Shown here: in pieces, positions 8,010 to 16,405 of the stretch
Position numbering within the stretch: position 1 is the stretch's first letter
How the letters are laid out: the number at the start of each line of letters is the position of its first letter
Source of the DNA: JAGLQA01 sp023135565
GTDB lineage: Bacteria > Acidobacteriota > Aminicenantia > UBA2199
Direction of reading: 5' to 3'
Assembly (NCBI GenBank): GCA_030639305.1
Contig: DAOWCY010000059.1
Coordinates: forward strand, 1 to 34,046
DNA length: 34,046 nucleotides
The notes under the pieces: model-generated
Databases searched by the model: none
Seen by the model: the letters and a program-made list of their open reading frames with translations, nothing else
Told to the model about the DNA's origin: nothing
Translations under genes and position numbers: made by a program

Positions 8010-9260
8010 ATGAAAACACACCTTTTAAAACTCTACCTGGCGGAATATCGCAAGAGAAAAAAAAAGACGGCCTTGATTACTTTTGCCATTGCCTGGGGCG
8101 CTCTCTCTTTGCTGCTGTTAATGTCCTTCGGCAGGGGACTGGGCAACCAGTTCAGGATCGGTCTCCATGGCCTGGGCATCGACCTAATTATGTTTACCAG
8201 TGGTCAAACCTCGCAAGTCTACCAGGGATTGCCTAAGGGCAGGCGGATACTTCTTTACCCGGCGGATATCGATCTTCTGCGCCGCCGGATACCGGAAATT
8301 AAACTAATTACAGCCGAATACTTTACCCGCATGGTAGTTACATATAAAGACAAGGAGACCAGGCGCCTCATAAATGGAGTGGAAGCGGCATTCGGCATTT
8401 TGCGTTCTACCACTGCCGGTATGGGGGGGCGGTTCATCAATCCCGATGACAACAAGTTCTCCCGCCGGACTGCCTTTTTAGGTTGGAAAACGAAGCTCAA
8501 TCTTTTCGGCGGCGAAGACCCTATCGGCAAGGTAATTTATATCAACCGGGAGCCCTTTAAAGTGATCGGGGTTATGAAGAAAAAACTGCAGATGGGAAAT
8601 TACCAGGGCCTGGCCTATGATCAAATCTATATCCCTTTTTCCACATTTTCGAAGATGTATTCCCAGCGTTTCGTGGACCGCATTCATATACAGCCGCTGC
8701 GCAGGAGCTATTCGCTGCTGGTGGAAAGGCGGGTCAAAGAGGTGCTGGGTAAGAAATACCGTTTTTCTAAGGATGACAGGTATGCCTTGAATGTCTGGAA
8801 TACCGTTACCCAGGGAGAAATTACCCGCAAGGTATTTGTAGGCATAGAAGCCTTCCTGGGCATAATCGGGGCATTAACTTTATTGATCGGGGCAGTTGGG
8901 GTGACCAACCTTATGTACACCATCGTCAAGGAGAGAACCCGTGAAATCGGCATAAAAATGGCCTTAGGCGCCAAAAAGAAGCATATTGTCCAGCAATTTT
9001 TGCTGGAATCTTTCCTGGTTTTTTTAAAGGGAACTTTTTGGGGAATATTGATTGCCTTTAATATAGTTGGTTTAGTGCGTTCCATCCCGATGAGTTACGA
9101 GATGGGGAGCATCCAATCTTACCTGCTGCGTCCCGATTTCTCCGCGGATATTTTAATTCTTTTTATTTCGATTATGGGGGTGCTGGTTTTTTTAGCGGGG
9201 ATTTTCCCGGCCCTGAAGGCGTCGAAATCGAACCCGGTGGAGGCGCTCAGGTATGAATAG
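8010..9260 (+). CDS. ABC transporter permease, MacB/FtsX type (second)
   Basis: A 416-aa paralogue of the preceding gene with the same organisation: TM1 at about residues 20-40, a periplasmic MacB_PCD domain, three FtsX helices, the loop K-E-R-T-R-E-I-G-I-K-M-A-L-G-A-K, and the tail K-A-S-K-S-N-P-V-E-A-L-R-Y. The two permeases probably form a heterodimer. The Shine-Dalgarno GAGGAG lies at 7993-7998, before the ATG. Downstream, the operon is interrupted by a repeat block of about 270 bp before the ATPase gene. Confidence 0.9.
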   Translation: MKTHLLKLYLAEYRKRKKKTALITFAIAWGALSLLLLMSFGRGLGNQFRIGLHGLGIDLIMFTSGQTSQVYQGLPKGRRILLYPADIDLLRRRIPEIKLITAEYFTRMVVTYKDKETRRLINGVEAAFGILRSTTAGMGGRFINPDDNKFSRRTAFLGWKTKLNLFGGEDPIGKVIYINREPFKVIGVMKKKLQMGNYQGLAYDQIYIPFSTFSKMYSQRFVDRIHIQPLRRSYSLLVERRVKEVLGKKYRFSKDDRYALNVWNTVTQGEITRKVFVGIEAFLGIIGALTLLIGAVGVTNLMYTIVKERTREIGIKMALGAKKKHIVQQFLLESFLVFLKGTFWGILIAFNIVGLVRSIPMSYEMGSIQSYLLRPDFSADILILFISIMGVLVFLAGIFPALKASKSNPVEALRYE

Positions 9261-9475
9261 CCCACGGGGGGACGGCGTCCCCAACCTTATAAGCCGCTTC
9301 GCGGCAAGGCAGCGGGTGAGCGCTTTTGACCCCGTCCGCACGGGGAGGCGATAAGCGGCTTCGCCGCAGAGGCAGCGTGTGAGCGCTTTTGATTTTAAAT
9401 TATCAAAAGTTTTGATCAAACTTTTACAAAAGTTTGGCCCCCGGCAGGGCCGCCGGAGGCAAAAGCGCTTTTGTT
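9261..9475 (+). repeat. Composite intergenic palindromic repeat, copy A (partial plus full)
   Basis: A partial unit (9261-9329) is followed by a full unit (9330-9470). The full unit has a C-C-C-C-G-T...-G-G-G-G hairpin at 9330-9345, a GCGGCTTCGCCGC hairpin, GAGCGCTTTTGAT, an AT-rich block, and a GC-rich end GCCGCCGGAGGC. The AT-rich block holds AAAGTTT, AAACTTTT and AAAAGTTT in series, and the middle one can pair with either neighbour. The unit lies inside the exporter operon, between the second permease and the ATPase. The stretch 9476-9551 shows nothing further except the ATPase ribosome site. Confidence 0.75.
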
Positions 9476-9551
9476 TTTAGCTGGAGCTGAATGCTGGGGC
9501 TGGAGCTGTTTTCCCCCCCGGAGGCAAGTATGAAATATTTTGGAGTTAGCT

Positions 9552-10217
9552 ATGATTCGTTTTGAAAACATAAAGAAGATTTACCAGATGGGCAAAGTGT
9601 CTTTCGAGGCTCTCAAAGGGATCAACCTGACAGTAAAAAAAGGAGAATTTGTCTCCATTATGGGGCCTTCCGGGTCGGGAAAATCGACCCTGATGAACAT
9701 TATCGGTTGTTTGGACACAGCCACGGAAGGTTCTTATTACTTAGAAGATAAAAACGCAGCCGGTCTGAGTTTCGATCAGCTTTCCGATATTCGCAACCGG
9801 AAAATCGGTTTTGTTTTCCAGAACTTTAACTTGCTGCCCTATGCTACTGCCTATGAGAATGTGGAACTGCCTATGCTTTTTAGTGGAAAAAATACCGCGG
9901 ATAGGAAAAAAACCGTCAAGAAATTCCTGTCCATGGTGGGACTCTGGGATTGGGCCGGGCACCGGCCTACCGAGCTTTCCGGCGGGGAGCAGCAGCGGGT
10001 GGCTATAGCCAGGGCTTTAGTTAACGACCCGCCCATCATCTTAGCGGACGAGCCCACCGGCAACTTAGATTCGAAAAGCGGCACCGAAATAATGGAAATT
10101 TTCAATAACCTGTGGCAGTCGGGTAAAACTATCCTGATGGTTACTCATGATCAGAAAGTCGCGGATTATTCCGAAAGAACCATCAATCTCTTCGACGGCA
10201 ATGTAATCTCCAATTAA
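9552..10217 (+). CDS. ABC transporter ATP-binding protein, LolD/MacB type
   Basis: A 221-aa nucleotide-binding subunit with Walker A G-P-S-G-S-G-K-S-T, Q-loop in F-V-F-Q-N-F-N, signature L-S-G-G-E-Q-Q-R-V-A-I-A-R-A, Walker B I-I-L-A-D-E-P-T and the H-loop in V-T-H-D. This is the LolD/MacB-NBD subgroup, so it most likely powers the two permeases encoded just upstream (5682-9260). I chose the ATG at 9552, with GGAG at 9542-9545, rather than the in-frame TTG at 9540. The roughly 290 bp of repeat before it may separate or modulate expression from the adaptor/permease genes. Confidence 0.92.
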   Translation: MIRFENIKKIYQMGKVSFEALKGINLTVKKGEFVSIMGPSGSGKSTLMNIIGCLDTATEGSYYLEDKNAAGLSFDQLSDIRNRKIGFVFQNFNLLPYATAYENVELPMLFSGKNTADRKKTVKKFLSMVGLWDWAGHRPTELSGGEQQRVAIARALVNDPPIILADEPTGNLDSKSGTEIMEIFNNLWQSGKTILMVTHDQKVADYSERTINLFDGNVISN

Positions 10218-10226
10218 AAAATCGTT

Positions 10227-10249
10227 ACCTGGATTTACCCCCAGGTTTT
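10227..10249 (+). terminator. Possible Rho-independent terminator after the ABC ATPase
   Basis: ACCTGG at 10227-10232 pairs with CCAGGT at 10241-10246 around an 8-nt loop and is followed by a short T run. It is a weak hairpin, but it sits 10 nt after the stop codon. A C/G-rich stretch (10251-10290) follows before the convergent SGNH gene. Confidence 0.4.
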
Positions 10250-10335
10250 GTCCCCCAGGGGGGGCAGGATTTTGTATCCCCCCGTCTTTCAATTCAATCG
10301 TTCCGGCAAAAAACCCAAATCTCAAAGCAGAGTCC

Positions 10336-11424
10336 TTAAAGAGTCGTCCCTACTGATTCCCGGATGACCTCGATCATAAAATCGGCAAACTTTTTATGCC
10401 CCCGGTTATTAAAATGGTCGTTGGGAGGATCACAATAATCAGCATCTTCAAAATTTCCGGGACAGTGGTATTGAAAATCTTTAAAAAGATGGCTATTCCG
10501 TTCTAAAGAATTCCATCTCCGCTCAGAGCGCTTCGCCACGGGGATTATAAAAAGCAAGAATCGGGAACCGTTTTCTATGCATACCTTTTGAATTTTCGTT
10601 AAGGCATCCGTCACCCACTTTTTGTTCCTGTAATTATCCCGGAAATCGGGTTTATTGGCATTTAAAATGGTGTGCACCGCTTTTCCGACAGCCGTTTTAT
10701 AAAGAAAATAATCCCAGGCACTGCCGCATTGTCCACACTTCCTCTTTTTCAAATATTCTATTACCTCGAGGCCATTCTTAAAAAAGTTGCCCTTTTCATC
10801 ATATCCCCTGAACATGCCTATCTCGGTACTATAATATAGATTCCCATTGGGTTCCATAGGATGAGGATAAGCGCCGATATCATTGCCCTGGTACAGGCAT
10901 ACGGCCACGATATCGGGTTTAAGCAGCGGTATGTACTTTTGGGCAATCCTGGCATACTGCATAGGGCCTGTCCCGATTATACCGGAGTTATAGATATGGT
11001 ATCCGGCCGCTTGAAGAAGACCGGCAAAACTATTGTTAATGGGCCTTGCTCTCGCTCCCCAGGTAAACGAATCTCCCAGCAGAAGCACCCTGGTCCTGGG
11101 GGTTTCGATGAATTCAAATTCATTGCCCCTGAAACCATCGGAATTAATGATTAGCTCCCCTAAAGACTTCTTAGCCCTAAATTTATCCTGGGGGACCGCC
11201 TTGAAAATGCCTTCGCTGTCGGTATAAAAATTTTGAAAAATCTTCAATTCCCTTTTCAATATTTTGCCGCAGAATCGTTTATACTTCTGTTTCCAGTTCC
11301 CTTTTGCCATTTCCTCCCGGTTGATGGTTTGCCCCCCGGCCAATCTCAAGACAACCTCCACGATTAGCAGCAGCACAATCAAAATAACAATGTTCCAGGC
11401 AGCGATCTTTAATACCTTTTTCAT
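10336..11424 (-). CDS. Membrane-anchored SGNH/GDSL-type hydrolase
   Basis: A 362-aa protein with an N-terminal transmembrane anchor (about residues 8-27) and an extracytoplasmic SGNH hydrolase fold. The nucleophile block is L-L-L-G-D-S-F-T-W-G (Ser about residue 118), followed by a Gly block (G-T-G-P-M-Q-Y), an Asn block (Y-Q-G-N-D) and the catalytic D-x-x-x-D-H near the C-terminus (C-D-P-P-N-D-H-F). Such enzymes hydrolyse or transfer esters, often O-acetyl groups on envelope polysaccharides; the substrate is not evident. A C-G-Q-C-G pair (about residues 235-239) is unusual and could form a disulfide. It is monocistronic with its own promoter ending 6 nt before the ATG and lacks a Shine-Dalgarno. 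Confidence 0.82.
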   Translation of the reverse strand: MKKVLKIAAWNIVILIVLLLIVEVVLRLAGGQTINREEMAKGNWKQKYKRFCGKILKRELKIFQNFYTDSEGIFKAVPQDKFRAKKSLGELIINSDGFRGNEFEFIETPRTRVLLLGDSFTWGARARPINNSFAGLLQAAGYHIYNSGIIGTGPMQYARIAQKYIPLLKPDIVAVCLYQGNDIGAYPHPMEPNGNLYYSTEIGMFRGYDEKGNFFKNGLEVIEYLKKRKCGQCGSAWDYFLYKTAVGKAVHTILNANKPDFRDNYRNKKWVTDALTKIQKVCIENGSRFLLFIIPVAKRSERRWNSLERNSHLFKDFQYHCPGNFEDADYCDPPNDHFNNRGHKKFADFMIEVIRESVGTTL

Positions 11425-11430
11425 GTGTGT

Positions 11431-11459
11431 AATATAGGAGAAAAGCCTGCGATTGTCAA
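11431..11459 (-). promoter_or_regulatory. Sigma-70-like promoter of the SGNH hydrolase gene
   Basis: On the minus strand, TTGACA (11459-11454) and TATATT (11436-11431) with a 17-bp spacer. The -10 box ends 6 nt before the ATG, so the transcript should start at or next to the A of the start codon. Confidence 0.6.
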
Positions 11460-11617
11460 GAGCTAAGAAAGAATTTGCCTGGTTGTTAGCTCCGCTGAAA
11501 GTTGTCTCCCGATAAAAATAGTGGAAAAAAGAAACAACAGGAAACTAATGACAAAAATCGGCGAAAAAATCCTCTTTTTTATTTTGATTAACACTATGTT
11601 CTATTAATAACAGTTCT

Positions 11618-11872
11618 TTACTTTTTCTCCCTATTCTTGATTTTCTTCAAATGATTCAGAGATAAATTCCTGCCGATTCTAAATAACCATACGTTAAAGG
11701 GCCTGGAACTATCGTATCGGTTTATATTTTTGAAAACCCTGAACCAGGTTTCTTGAAATATTTCTTCTGAAATTTCCCGCTGCAAAACCATTCTATATAT
11801 GAAGTTGAACAGTTGATCCTTAGTCTCGATCATTTTTTGCTCCAGTTCGGGAAACCTGTTTTTTGCCTTCAT
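11618..11872 (-). CDS. ECF-like sigma factor consisting of region 2 only
   Basis: An 84-aa protein matching only sigma-70 region 2 of ECF factors: L-F-N-F-I-Y-R-M, E-E-I-F-Q-E-T-W-F-R-V-F-K-N (core-binding helix) and N-V-W-L-F-R-I-G-R-N-L-S-L-N-H (the -10 recognition helix). A normal ECF factor has about 160-200 residues with a region 4 helix-turn-helix. Here the frame stops after a Lys-rich tail, and no region 4 was found in the next 150 bases in any minus-strand frame. It is either a truncated relic or a minimal core-binding factor. There is no anti-sigma gene beside it, and no good ribosome site directly before the ATG. Confidence 0.65.
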   Translation of the reverse strand: MKAKNRFPELEQKMIETKDQLFNFIYRMVLQREISEEIFQETWFRVFKNINRYDSSRPFNVWLFRIGRNLSLNHLKKIKNREKK

Positions 11873-11876
11873 ACTA

Positions 11877-11905
11877 TTTATACAATTTAAATCGAAAAAG
11901 GTTCC
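11877..11905 (-). promoter_or_regulatory. Candidate promoter of the ECF-like gene with an ECF-type -35
   Basis: On the minus strand, GGAACC (11905-11900) lies 17 bp from TATAAA (11882-11877), which ends 4 nt before the ATG. GGAAC is the usual -35 core of ECF sigma promoters, so autoregulation is possible. The motif is short and could be chance. Confidence 0.3.
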
Positions 11906-11947
11906 CCTCCAGGCAATTTCTCAGGAAAAAAACGAAAAAAAATTGCT

Positions 11948-12066
11948 GCCTCCGGCGGCCCTGCCGGGGGCTAAACTTTTGAAAAAGTTTAATCAAAACT
12001 TTTGATAATTTAGAATCAAAGGCGTTCCCTGCTGCGAACCAGCTTATCGCCCCCCCGTGCGTACGG
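11948..12066 (-). repeat. Composite intergenic palindromic repeat, copy B
   Basis: Minus-strand copy: GCCTCCGGCGGC end, GCCGGGGGC, the three AAACTTTT/AAAAGTTT segments, AGAATCAAA, the CTGCGAA.CAGCTTATCG block, and a C-C-C-C-G-T-G-C-G-T-A-C-G-G-G-G hairpin (12051-12066). It ends 11 bp before the -35 box of the redox operon promoter and lies between divergently transcribed genes. Confidence 0.75.
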
Positions 12067-12077
12067 GGTGATTTTGT

Positions 12078-12106
12078 TTTTGAATTTTTTTTTTTTTTTT
12101 GCTATA
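12078..12106 (+). promoter_or_regulatory. Promoter of the NuoFG/NfnAB-like operon
   Basis: TTGAAT (12078-12083), a 17-bp spacer that is almost pure T, then TATAAT (12101-12106). The predicted start near 12113 leaves a leader of about 127 nt. In the leader, TTAAAAAT and ATTTTTAA (around 12121-12141) form a perfect 8-bp stem with a 5-nt loop. A Shine-Dalgarno GGAG (12230-12233) precedes the ATG at 12240. Confidence 0.6.
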
Positions 12107-12239
12107 ATAATTTTATGGTCCTTAAAAATTTTAGATTTTTAACGTTAAAACGCCATTCCAGGATTTTTTCTCCATATCTTTCAAAGGTTTTTCAAGACTG
12201 TACCCGAAAAACAAACCCACCAAACATTAGGAGATAATT

Positions 12240-14087
12240 ATGAAAGAACATCGTCTGCATCTACTCGTATGCGCCGGAACAGGATGTGTCGCCTGCCACT
12301 CTTTCGAAATCAAAGAAAAATTAGAGCAGGAAATTTTTAGGCAAGGGCTGCAAGATGAAGTAAAGGTAGTAACCACCGGCTGCCAGGGGTTTTGCGAACG
12401 GGGACCTATCGTTATCGTGCAGCCGGACGGAATTTTTTACCAAAAAGTAGCCAAAAAAAATATCCCCCATCTTGTTACCGAACACCTGCTAAAAGGCCGC
12501 CCGGTGAAAAAACTAATGTTTCTGCCGTCAAAAAAAGAACCCCCGGTTTCTAAAATGATGGATATCGGTTTTTTCAAACACCAGCGCCTGATCGTACTGC
12601 GCAACCGCGGCCGTTTAGACCCGGAAAACATCGACGAGTATATCGGTTTCGACGGTTATGGAGCTTTAGAGAAAGCCCTCACAAAAATGACGCCGGAAGA
12701 TATTATTACGGAAATCAAAAATTCCGGGCTCAGGGGGCGCGGCGGAGCCGGTTTTCCCACCGGCATAAAATGGGAACTGTGCCGCAAATCCCCGGGCGAC
12801 ATCAAATATGTAGTATGCAACGGGGATGAAGGCGACCCCGGCGCTTTTATGGACAGGAGCGTCCTGGAAGCCGACCCCCATGCGGTCGTCGAAGGCATGT
12901 TGATCGGCGCTTTCGCCATGGGAGCAAGCAGGGGCTATATCTATGTACGCAGCGAATACCCGCTGGCAATAAAAAGATTACGCATCGCCCTGGCCCAGGC
13001 CGAAGCCTACGGTTTATTAGGAGACAATATCCTGGGAACGGATTTTAACTTTTCTATCGATATAATTCCCGGCGCGGGCGCTTTCGTCTGCGGCGAAGAA
13101 ACCGCCCTGCTGTCCTCCATCGAAGGCAATGTGGGCCGGCCGCGGCCCAGGCCGCCCTACCCGGCGGAAAAAGGCCTCTGGGGCAAACCTACGACTATAA
13201 ATAACGTGGAAACCTGGGCTAATATCGCAAGGATTATTTTTCGCGGCGCGGATTGGTTTTCTTCTATCGGCACCGAAACCAGCAAAGGCACCAAGATATT
13301 CTCTTTAGTAGGCAAAATCAAAAATACCGGTTTAGTCGAAGTGCCTATGGGGATTACGCTGCGGGAGATAATCTTCGACATCGGCGGCGGTATAGCCAAA
13401 AAGAAAAAGTTCAAAGCAGTGCAGACCGGCGGACCTTCCGGGGGCTGTATCCCCGAATCGCTCCTGGACCTGCCTATCGACTACGACAGCCTGAGTAAAG
13501 CCGGTTCTATCATGGGTTCGGGCGGCATGATCGTCATGGACGAAGACACCTGTATGGTAGACTTAGCGCGTTACTTCCTGAATTTCACCGTAGAAGAGTC
13601 CTGCGGCAAATGCACCCCCTGCCGCGTCGGCACCCGCCACATGTTGGAAATTCTAAATAAAATTTGCAGCGGTTCAGGCGAACCGGAAGACTTAGAGCAC
13701 TTAGAGTTCTTAGCCAAAACGGTCAAATCCACATCGCTCTGCGGTTTAGGTCAAACAGCGCCCAACCCGGTGCTCACCACCCTGAAATATTTCCGCGCTG
13801 AATATGAAGCCCACATCGTGGATAAACGCTGCCCGGCACTGCTCTGTAAAGCCCTGATCACGTACCGGGTGATCGGGGCAAAATGCACCGGCTGCCAGCG
13901 CTGCGTCAGCGTATGTCCCACCGGGGCCATCACCGGACCCAGGGCCGAAGCGCACAACTTAGACGCCTCTAAATGTATCAAATGCCGTGCTTGTTACGAA
14001 ATATGCAGGTTCGATGCCATTGCCGGTGACGCTATCCGCATCGAATCGGAAGCGGAAGAATCAGGAAATACCGCGGAGGAATCATGA
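12240..14087 (+). CDS. NuoF/HydB-like NADH-binding flavin and iron-sulfur subunit
   Basis: A 615-aa subunit expected to bind NADH and FMN and pass electrons through Fe-S clusters. The N-terminus is a thioredoxin-like [2Fe-2S] domain (Cys11, Cys16, Cys48, Cys52). The NuoF core has FMN/NAD motifs G-L-R-G-R-G-G-A-G-F-P-T-G (about residue 163), C-N-G-D-E-G-D-P-G-A-F (about 200) and G-A-G-A-F-V-C-G-E-E-T-A-L (about 278). A [4Fe-4S] site follows: S-C-G-K-C-x-P-C about 450 with a later Cys about 501. The C-terminus carries two ferredoxin-type [4Fe-4S] motifs (about 548-590). This is the architecture of HydB of bifurcating hydrogenases and of NAD-linked formate dehydrogenases. It is the first gene of a four-gene overlapping operon. 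No separate NuoE-like gene is present, although the N-terminal domain may stand in for it. Confidence 0.93.
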   Translation: MKEHRLHLLVCAGTGCVACHSFEIKEKLEQEIFRQGLQDEVKVVTTGCQGFCERGPIVIVQPDGIFYQKVAKKNIPHLVTEHLLKGRPVKKLMFLPSKKEPPVSKMMDIGFFKHQRLIVLRNRGRLDPENIDEYIGFDGYGALEKALTKMTPEDIITEIKNSGLRGRGGAGFPTGIKWELCRKSPGDIKYVVCNGDEGDPGAFMDRSVLEADPHAVVEGMLIGAFAMGASRGYIYVRSEYPLAIKRLRIALAQAEAYGLLGDNILGTDFNFSIDIIPGAGAFVCGEETALLSSIEGNVGRPRPRPPYPAEKGLWGKPTTINNVETWANIARIIFRGADWFSSIGTETSKGTKIFSLVGKIKNTGLVEVPMGITLREIIFDIGGGIAKKKKFKAVQTGGPSGGCIPESLLDLPIDYDSLSKAGSIMGSGGMIVMDEDTCMVDLARYFLNFTVEESCGKCTPCRVGTRHMLEILNKICSGSGEPEDLEHLEFLAKTVKSTSLCGLGQTAPNPVLTTLKYFRAEYEAHIVDKRCPALLCKALITYRVIGAKCTGCQRCVSVCPTGAITGPRAEAHNLDASKCIKCRACYEICRFDAIAGDAIRIESEAEESGNTAEES

Positions 14088-16405
14088 AAATCCAGGTAGA
14101 TAACCGTGAAATAGAAACAAAAGCAGGTTTAACCGTTCTCGATGCAGCAGGGCAAAATGATATATACATTCCCCATCTCTGCTCCCACCCAGAGTTGACT
14201 CCTTATGGAGGGTGCCGTTTATGCATCGTTGAAATCGAAGGCATACGCGGTTTTCCTACTGCCTGTACAACCATAGTGAAGGAAGGCATGAAAGTACGCA
14301 CCCAGAGCGACACTTTGCAAGAAATGCGCCGGGAAATTTTGCAGTTGACACTCAGCGAACACCCTTCAGGTTGTCTCGTATGCAGCGAAAAAGAGGCCTG
14401 CGCCGACACCATGGAGAGCATCCGCAAAGTAGGCGTCACCACCGGCTGCCGCTGGTGTCCCAAAGACGGCGACTGCGAACTGCAGCGGGTGGTGCAGCAC
14501 CTAAAAATAGAAGAGATTAAGTTCCCCGTCTACTACCAGGACTTAGACGTGGAAAAATACGATCCTTTTTTCGACCGCGATTATAATCTCTGTATCTACT
14601 GCGCTCGCTGTGTACGCATCTGCGGCGAACACAGGAAAAGTTTCGTGCTAACTTTAAACGAAAGGGGCAAGAACGCCTTCGTGGGCACTGCCTTTCATAA
14701 CACCCATATCGAAGCGGAATGCGAATTCTGCGGCGCCTGCGTTTCGGTTTGTCCCACCGGCGCTTTGGCTGAGAAAAGCAGGAAATGGTCGGGCGTACCT
14801 TCTGCTTACCAAAATAGTTTCTGCCCCTTTTGCAGCAATAACTGCGATATCCGCATCGCCACCGGGAAGGGCAAAATAATCGGCACTATCCCACCCGGCG
14901 ATCCCCACGAATCGGGAGGCGAACTCTGCGTCAAAGGACGTTTCTGTTTAAGCGAAGTGGTAAATCATCCCGGCCGGCTGCTGGAACCGCAGTTCCGTTT
15001 CCCCCAGGGGTACGGTTTCATCTCCTACGAAGAAGCCCTAAAAGAAGCAGCCCAACGCCTGCAGGAAACGCCCGGCAAAAAAACCGCCTTTTATCTTGCC
15101 CCCAATCTTTCTTTAGAGGAACTGGCGGCTGTCAAACAGTTTGCCGGGCAGGTGATGGACAACGCCTATATCACTTCCACGGCGTTGACCGAAAATATGA
15201 TTACCTATCTCGCCCTCTCGGAAAAATCCCCACCTTTAGATAAAATCGAAGAAGCGGAAGCCATTGTCTCGATCTTCCTGGAAGGCGGTTACGCCTACGG
15301 GCCGGTCACCCAGGCCATCAAAAGAGCCGCGGAAAAAGGCGCGCCTCTCTACCGGTTGGGCTGGACCAGGGACACCACCTCCCGTTTCGCGGAGGAAACC
15401 ATCGCCCCTACCCCGGGCAAAGAGAAAAACTTCTTCAAAAAAATCCAACAAGCTTTAGAAAAAGGCAGCGGCGGCGGCAAAGATATTAAAGAATTAGTGG
15501 AGGTATTAAAAACCGCTCATTCCATCGTCCTGATTTTGGGGCCGCAGGTGGCGGAACTAACCGAAGGGAAAGACATCCTGGAGATTATCGGCAAAATTGC
15601 CACCCTGACCGCAGCCGAAATATTTGCTCCCAATCCCTACGGCAATCTGACCGGGATGCTGGCTATGTTAGACGTTCAGCCGGTGGCAGCCATCGACCGC
15701 CTGGTTGCGGACAAAAAGATCGACCTGCTCTACATTATCGGCGATACTCCCTTTCAAGAAAGACCGGCTGTGGATTTTATTATTCACCAGGGTTCTTTCC
15801 CGCCTCCCGCCGGGATCAAAGCCGACCTGCTCCTGCCCACCGCCACCTGGGGCGAAATTTCCGGTTCTTATATGACCGGGCAGGGCAAAAAGAAAGATTT
15901 CAAAGCGGTGCTAAAACCACCCGGCTTGGCGCGAGGCAGCGGGGAAATCCTGGCGGATATGGCCGCGGCCATGGGGAAAAAGGCCGCTGAATTCAGCCCG
16001 GCGGCCCTAAGCAAATTAATTCCCCCTGACTTAACCATGAAATACCCGGAAAGCAAAGCAGCCAAAAAACCTAAAGTAACCCAACCGGATAATTTTTTTC
16101 CTTACCTGTTAGTGCGGGACAAACCTGCCCACGCGCTGCACAATATCGCTTTAAGCAGCATCGTCCCCGGCATGGCAGCCATCCAACCGGAAGAGACCAT
16201 CCTGCTGCACCCGGAGAACGCCGCCAAACTCGGCCTGCAAGAGGGCGATAGGGTAGTAGTAGAGTCCGCCGCCGCCGAAAAGGAATACCCAATAATGCCG
16301 CGGGACACCATCACACCGGGAAACCTTTTCCTGCTCTCCTTTTCCAGGCCCGCGGTTTTCAAAACCAACCCCTGCCCCGTACATATAAGGAGGAAAAATG
16401 TTTGA
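14084..16405 (+). CDS. NuoG-like iron-sulfur subunit with a degenerate molybdopterin-oxidoreductase domain
   Basis: A 773-aa protein starting with a [2Fe-2S] ferredoxin domain (Cys33, 44, 47, 61). Then comes a NuoG-type His-Cys region (His93, Cys97, Cys100, Cys106) with additional Cys122, 125 and 131 before C-E-L-Q. Two [4Fe-4S] motifs follow (about 169-180 and 213-225), then a molybdopterin-type Fe4S4 domain (C-P-F-C-S-N-N-C ... L-C-V-K-G-R, about 247-285), a shortened molybdopterin-oxidoreductase body and a C-terminal molydop-binding-like domain. There is no in-frame TGA/selenocysteine and no obvious Mo-ligand Cys/Ser, and no H-cluster motifs of [FeFe]-hydrogenase. An electron-wiring role is therefore more likely than formate or H2 catalysis. 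Overlaps the previous stop by 4 nt and the next start by 8 nt. Confidence 0.88.
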   Translation: MKIQVDNREIETKAGLTVLDAAGQNDIYIPHLCSHPELTPYGGCRLCIVEIEGIRGFPTACTTIVKEGMKVRTQSDTLQEMRREILQLTLSEHPSGCLVCSEKEACADTMESIRKVGVTTGCRWCPKDGDCELQRVVQHLKIEEIKFPVYYQDLDVEKYDPFFDRDYNLCIYCARCVRICGEHRKSFVLTLNERGKNAFVGTAFHNTHIEAECEFCGACVSVCPTGALAEKSRKWSGVPSAYQNSFCPFCSNNCDIRIATGKGKIIGTIPPGDPHESGGELCVKGRFCLSEVVNHPGRLLEPQFRFPQGYGFISYEEALKEAAQRLQETPGKKTAFYLAPNLSLEELAAVKQFAGQVMDNAYITSTALTENMITYLALSEKSPPLDKIEEAEAIVSIFLEGGYAYGPVTQAIKRAAEKGAPLYRLGWTRDTTSRFAEETIAPTPGKEKNFFKKIQQALEKGSGGGKDIKELVEVLKTAHSIVLILGPQVAELTEGKDILEIIGKIATLTAAEIFAPNPYGNLTGMLAMLDVQPVAAIDRLVADKKIDLLYIIGDTPFQERPAVDFIIHQGSFPPPAGIKADLLLPTATWGEISGSYMTGQGKKKDFKAVLKPPGLARGSGEILADMAAAMGKKAAEFSPAALSKLIPPDLTMKYPESKAAKKPKVTQPDNFFPYLLVRDKPAHALHNIALSSIVPGMAAIQPEETILLHPENAAKLGLQEGDRVVVESAAAEKEYPIMPRDTITPGNLFLLSFSRPAVFKTNPCPVHIRRKNV

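Noticed and set aside
9530..9562. 10-codon ORF with strong GGAGG before the ABC ATPase
   Set aside because: It could be a coupled leader, but it is so short, and its start is within repeat-border sequence, that chance is the better explanation.
12100..12240. Riboswitch in the 127-nt leader of the redox operon
   Set aside because: Only one AT-rich hairpin is visible and no known riboswitch motif could be read.
14084..16405. Formate dehydrogenase alpha or [FeFe]-hydrogenase assignment for the NuoG-like subunit
   Set aside because: No Sec/Cys Mo ligand region or H-cluster motifs; the molybdopterin body is short and NfnAB-like genes follow instead of Fdh or Hyd partners.
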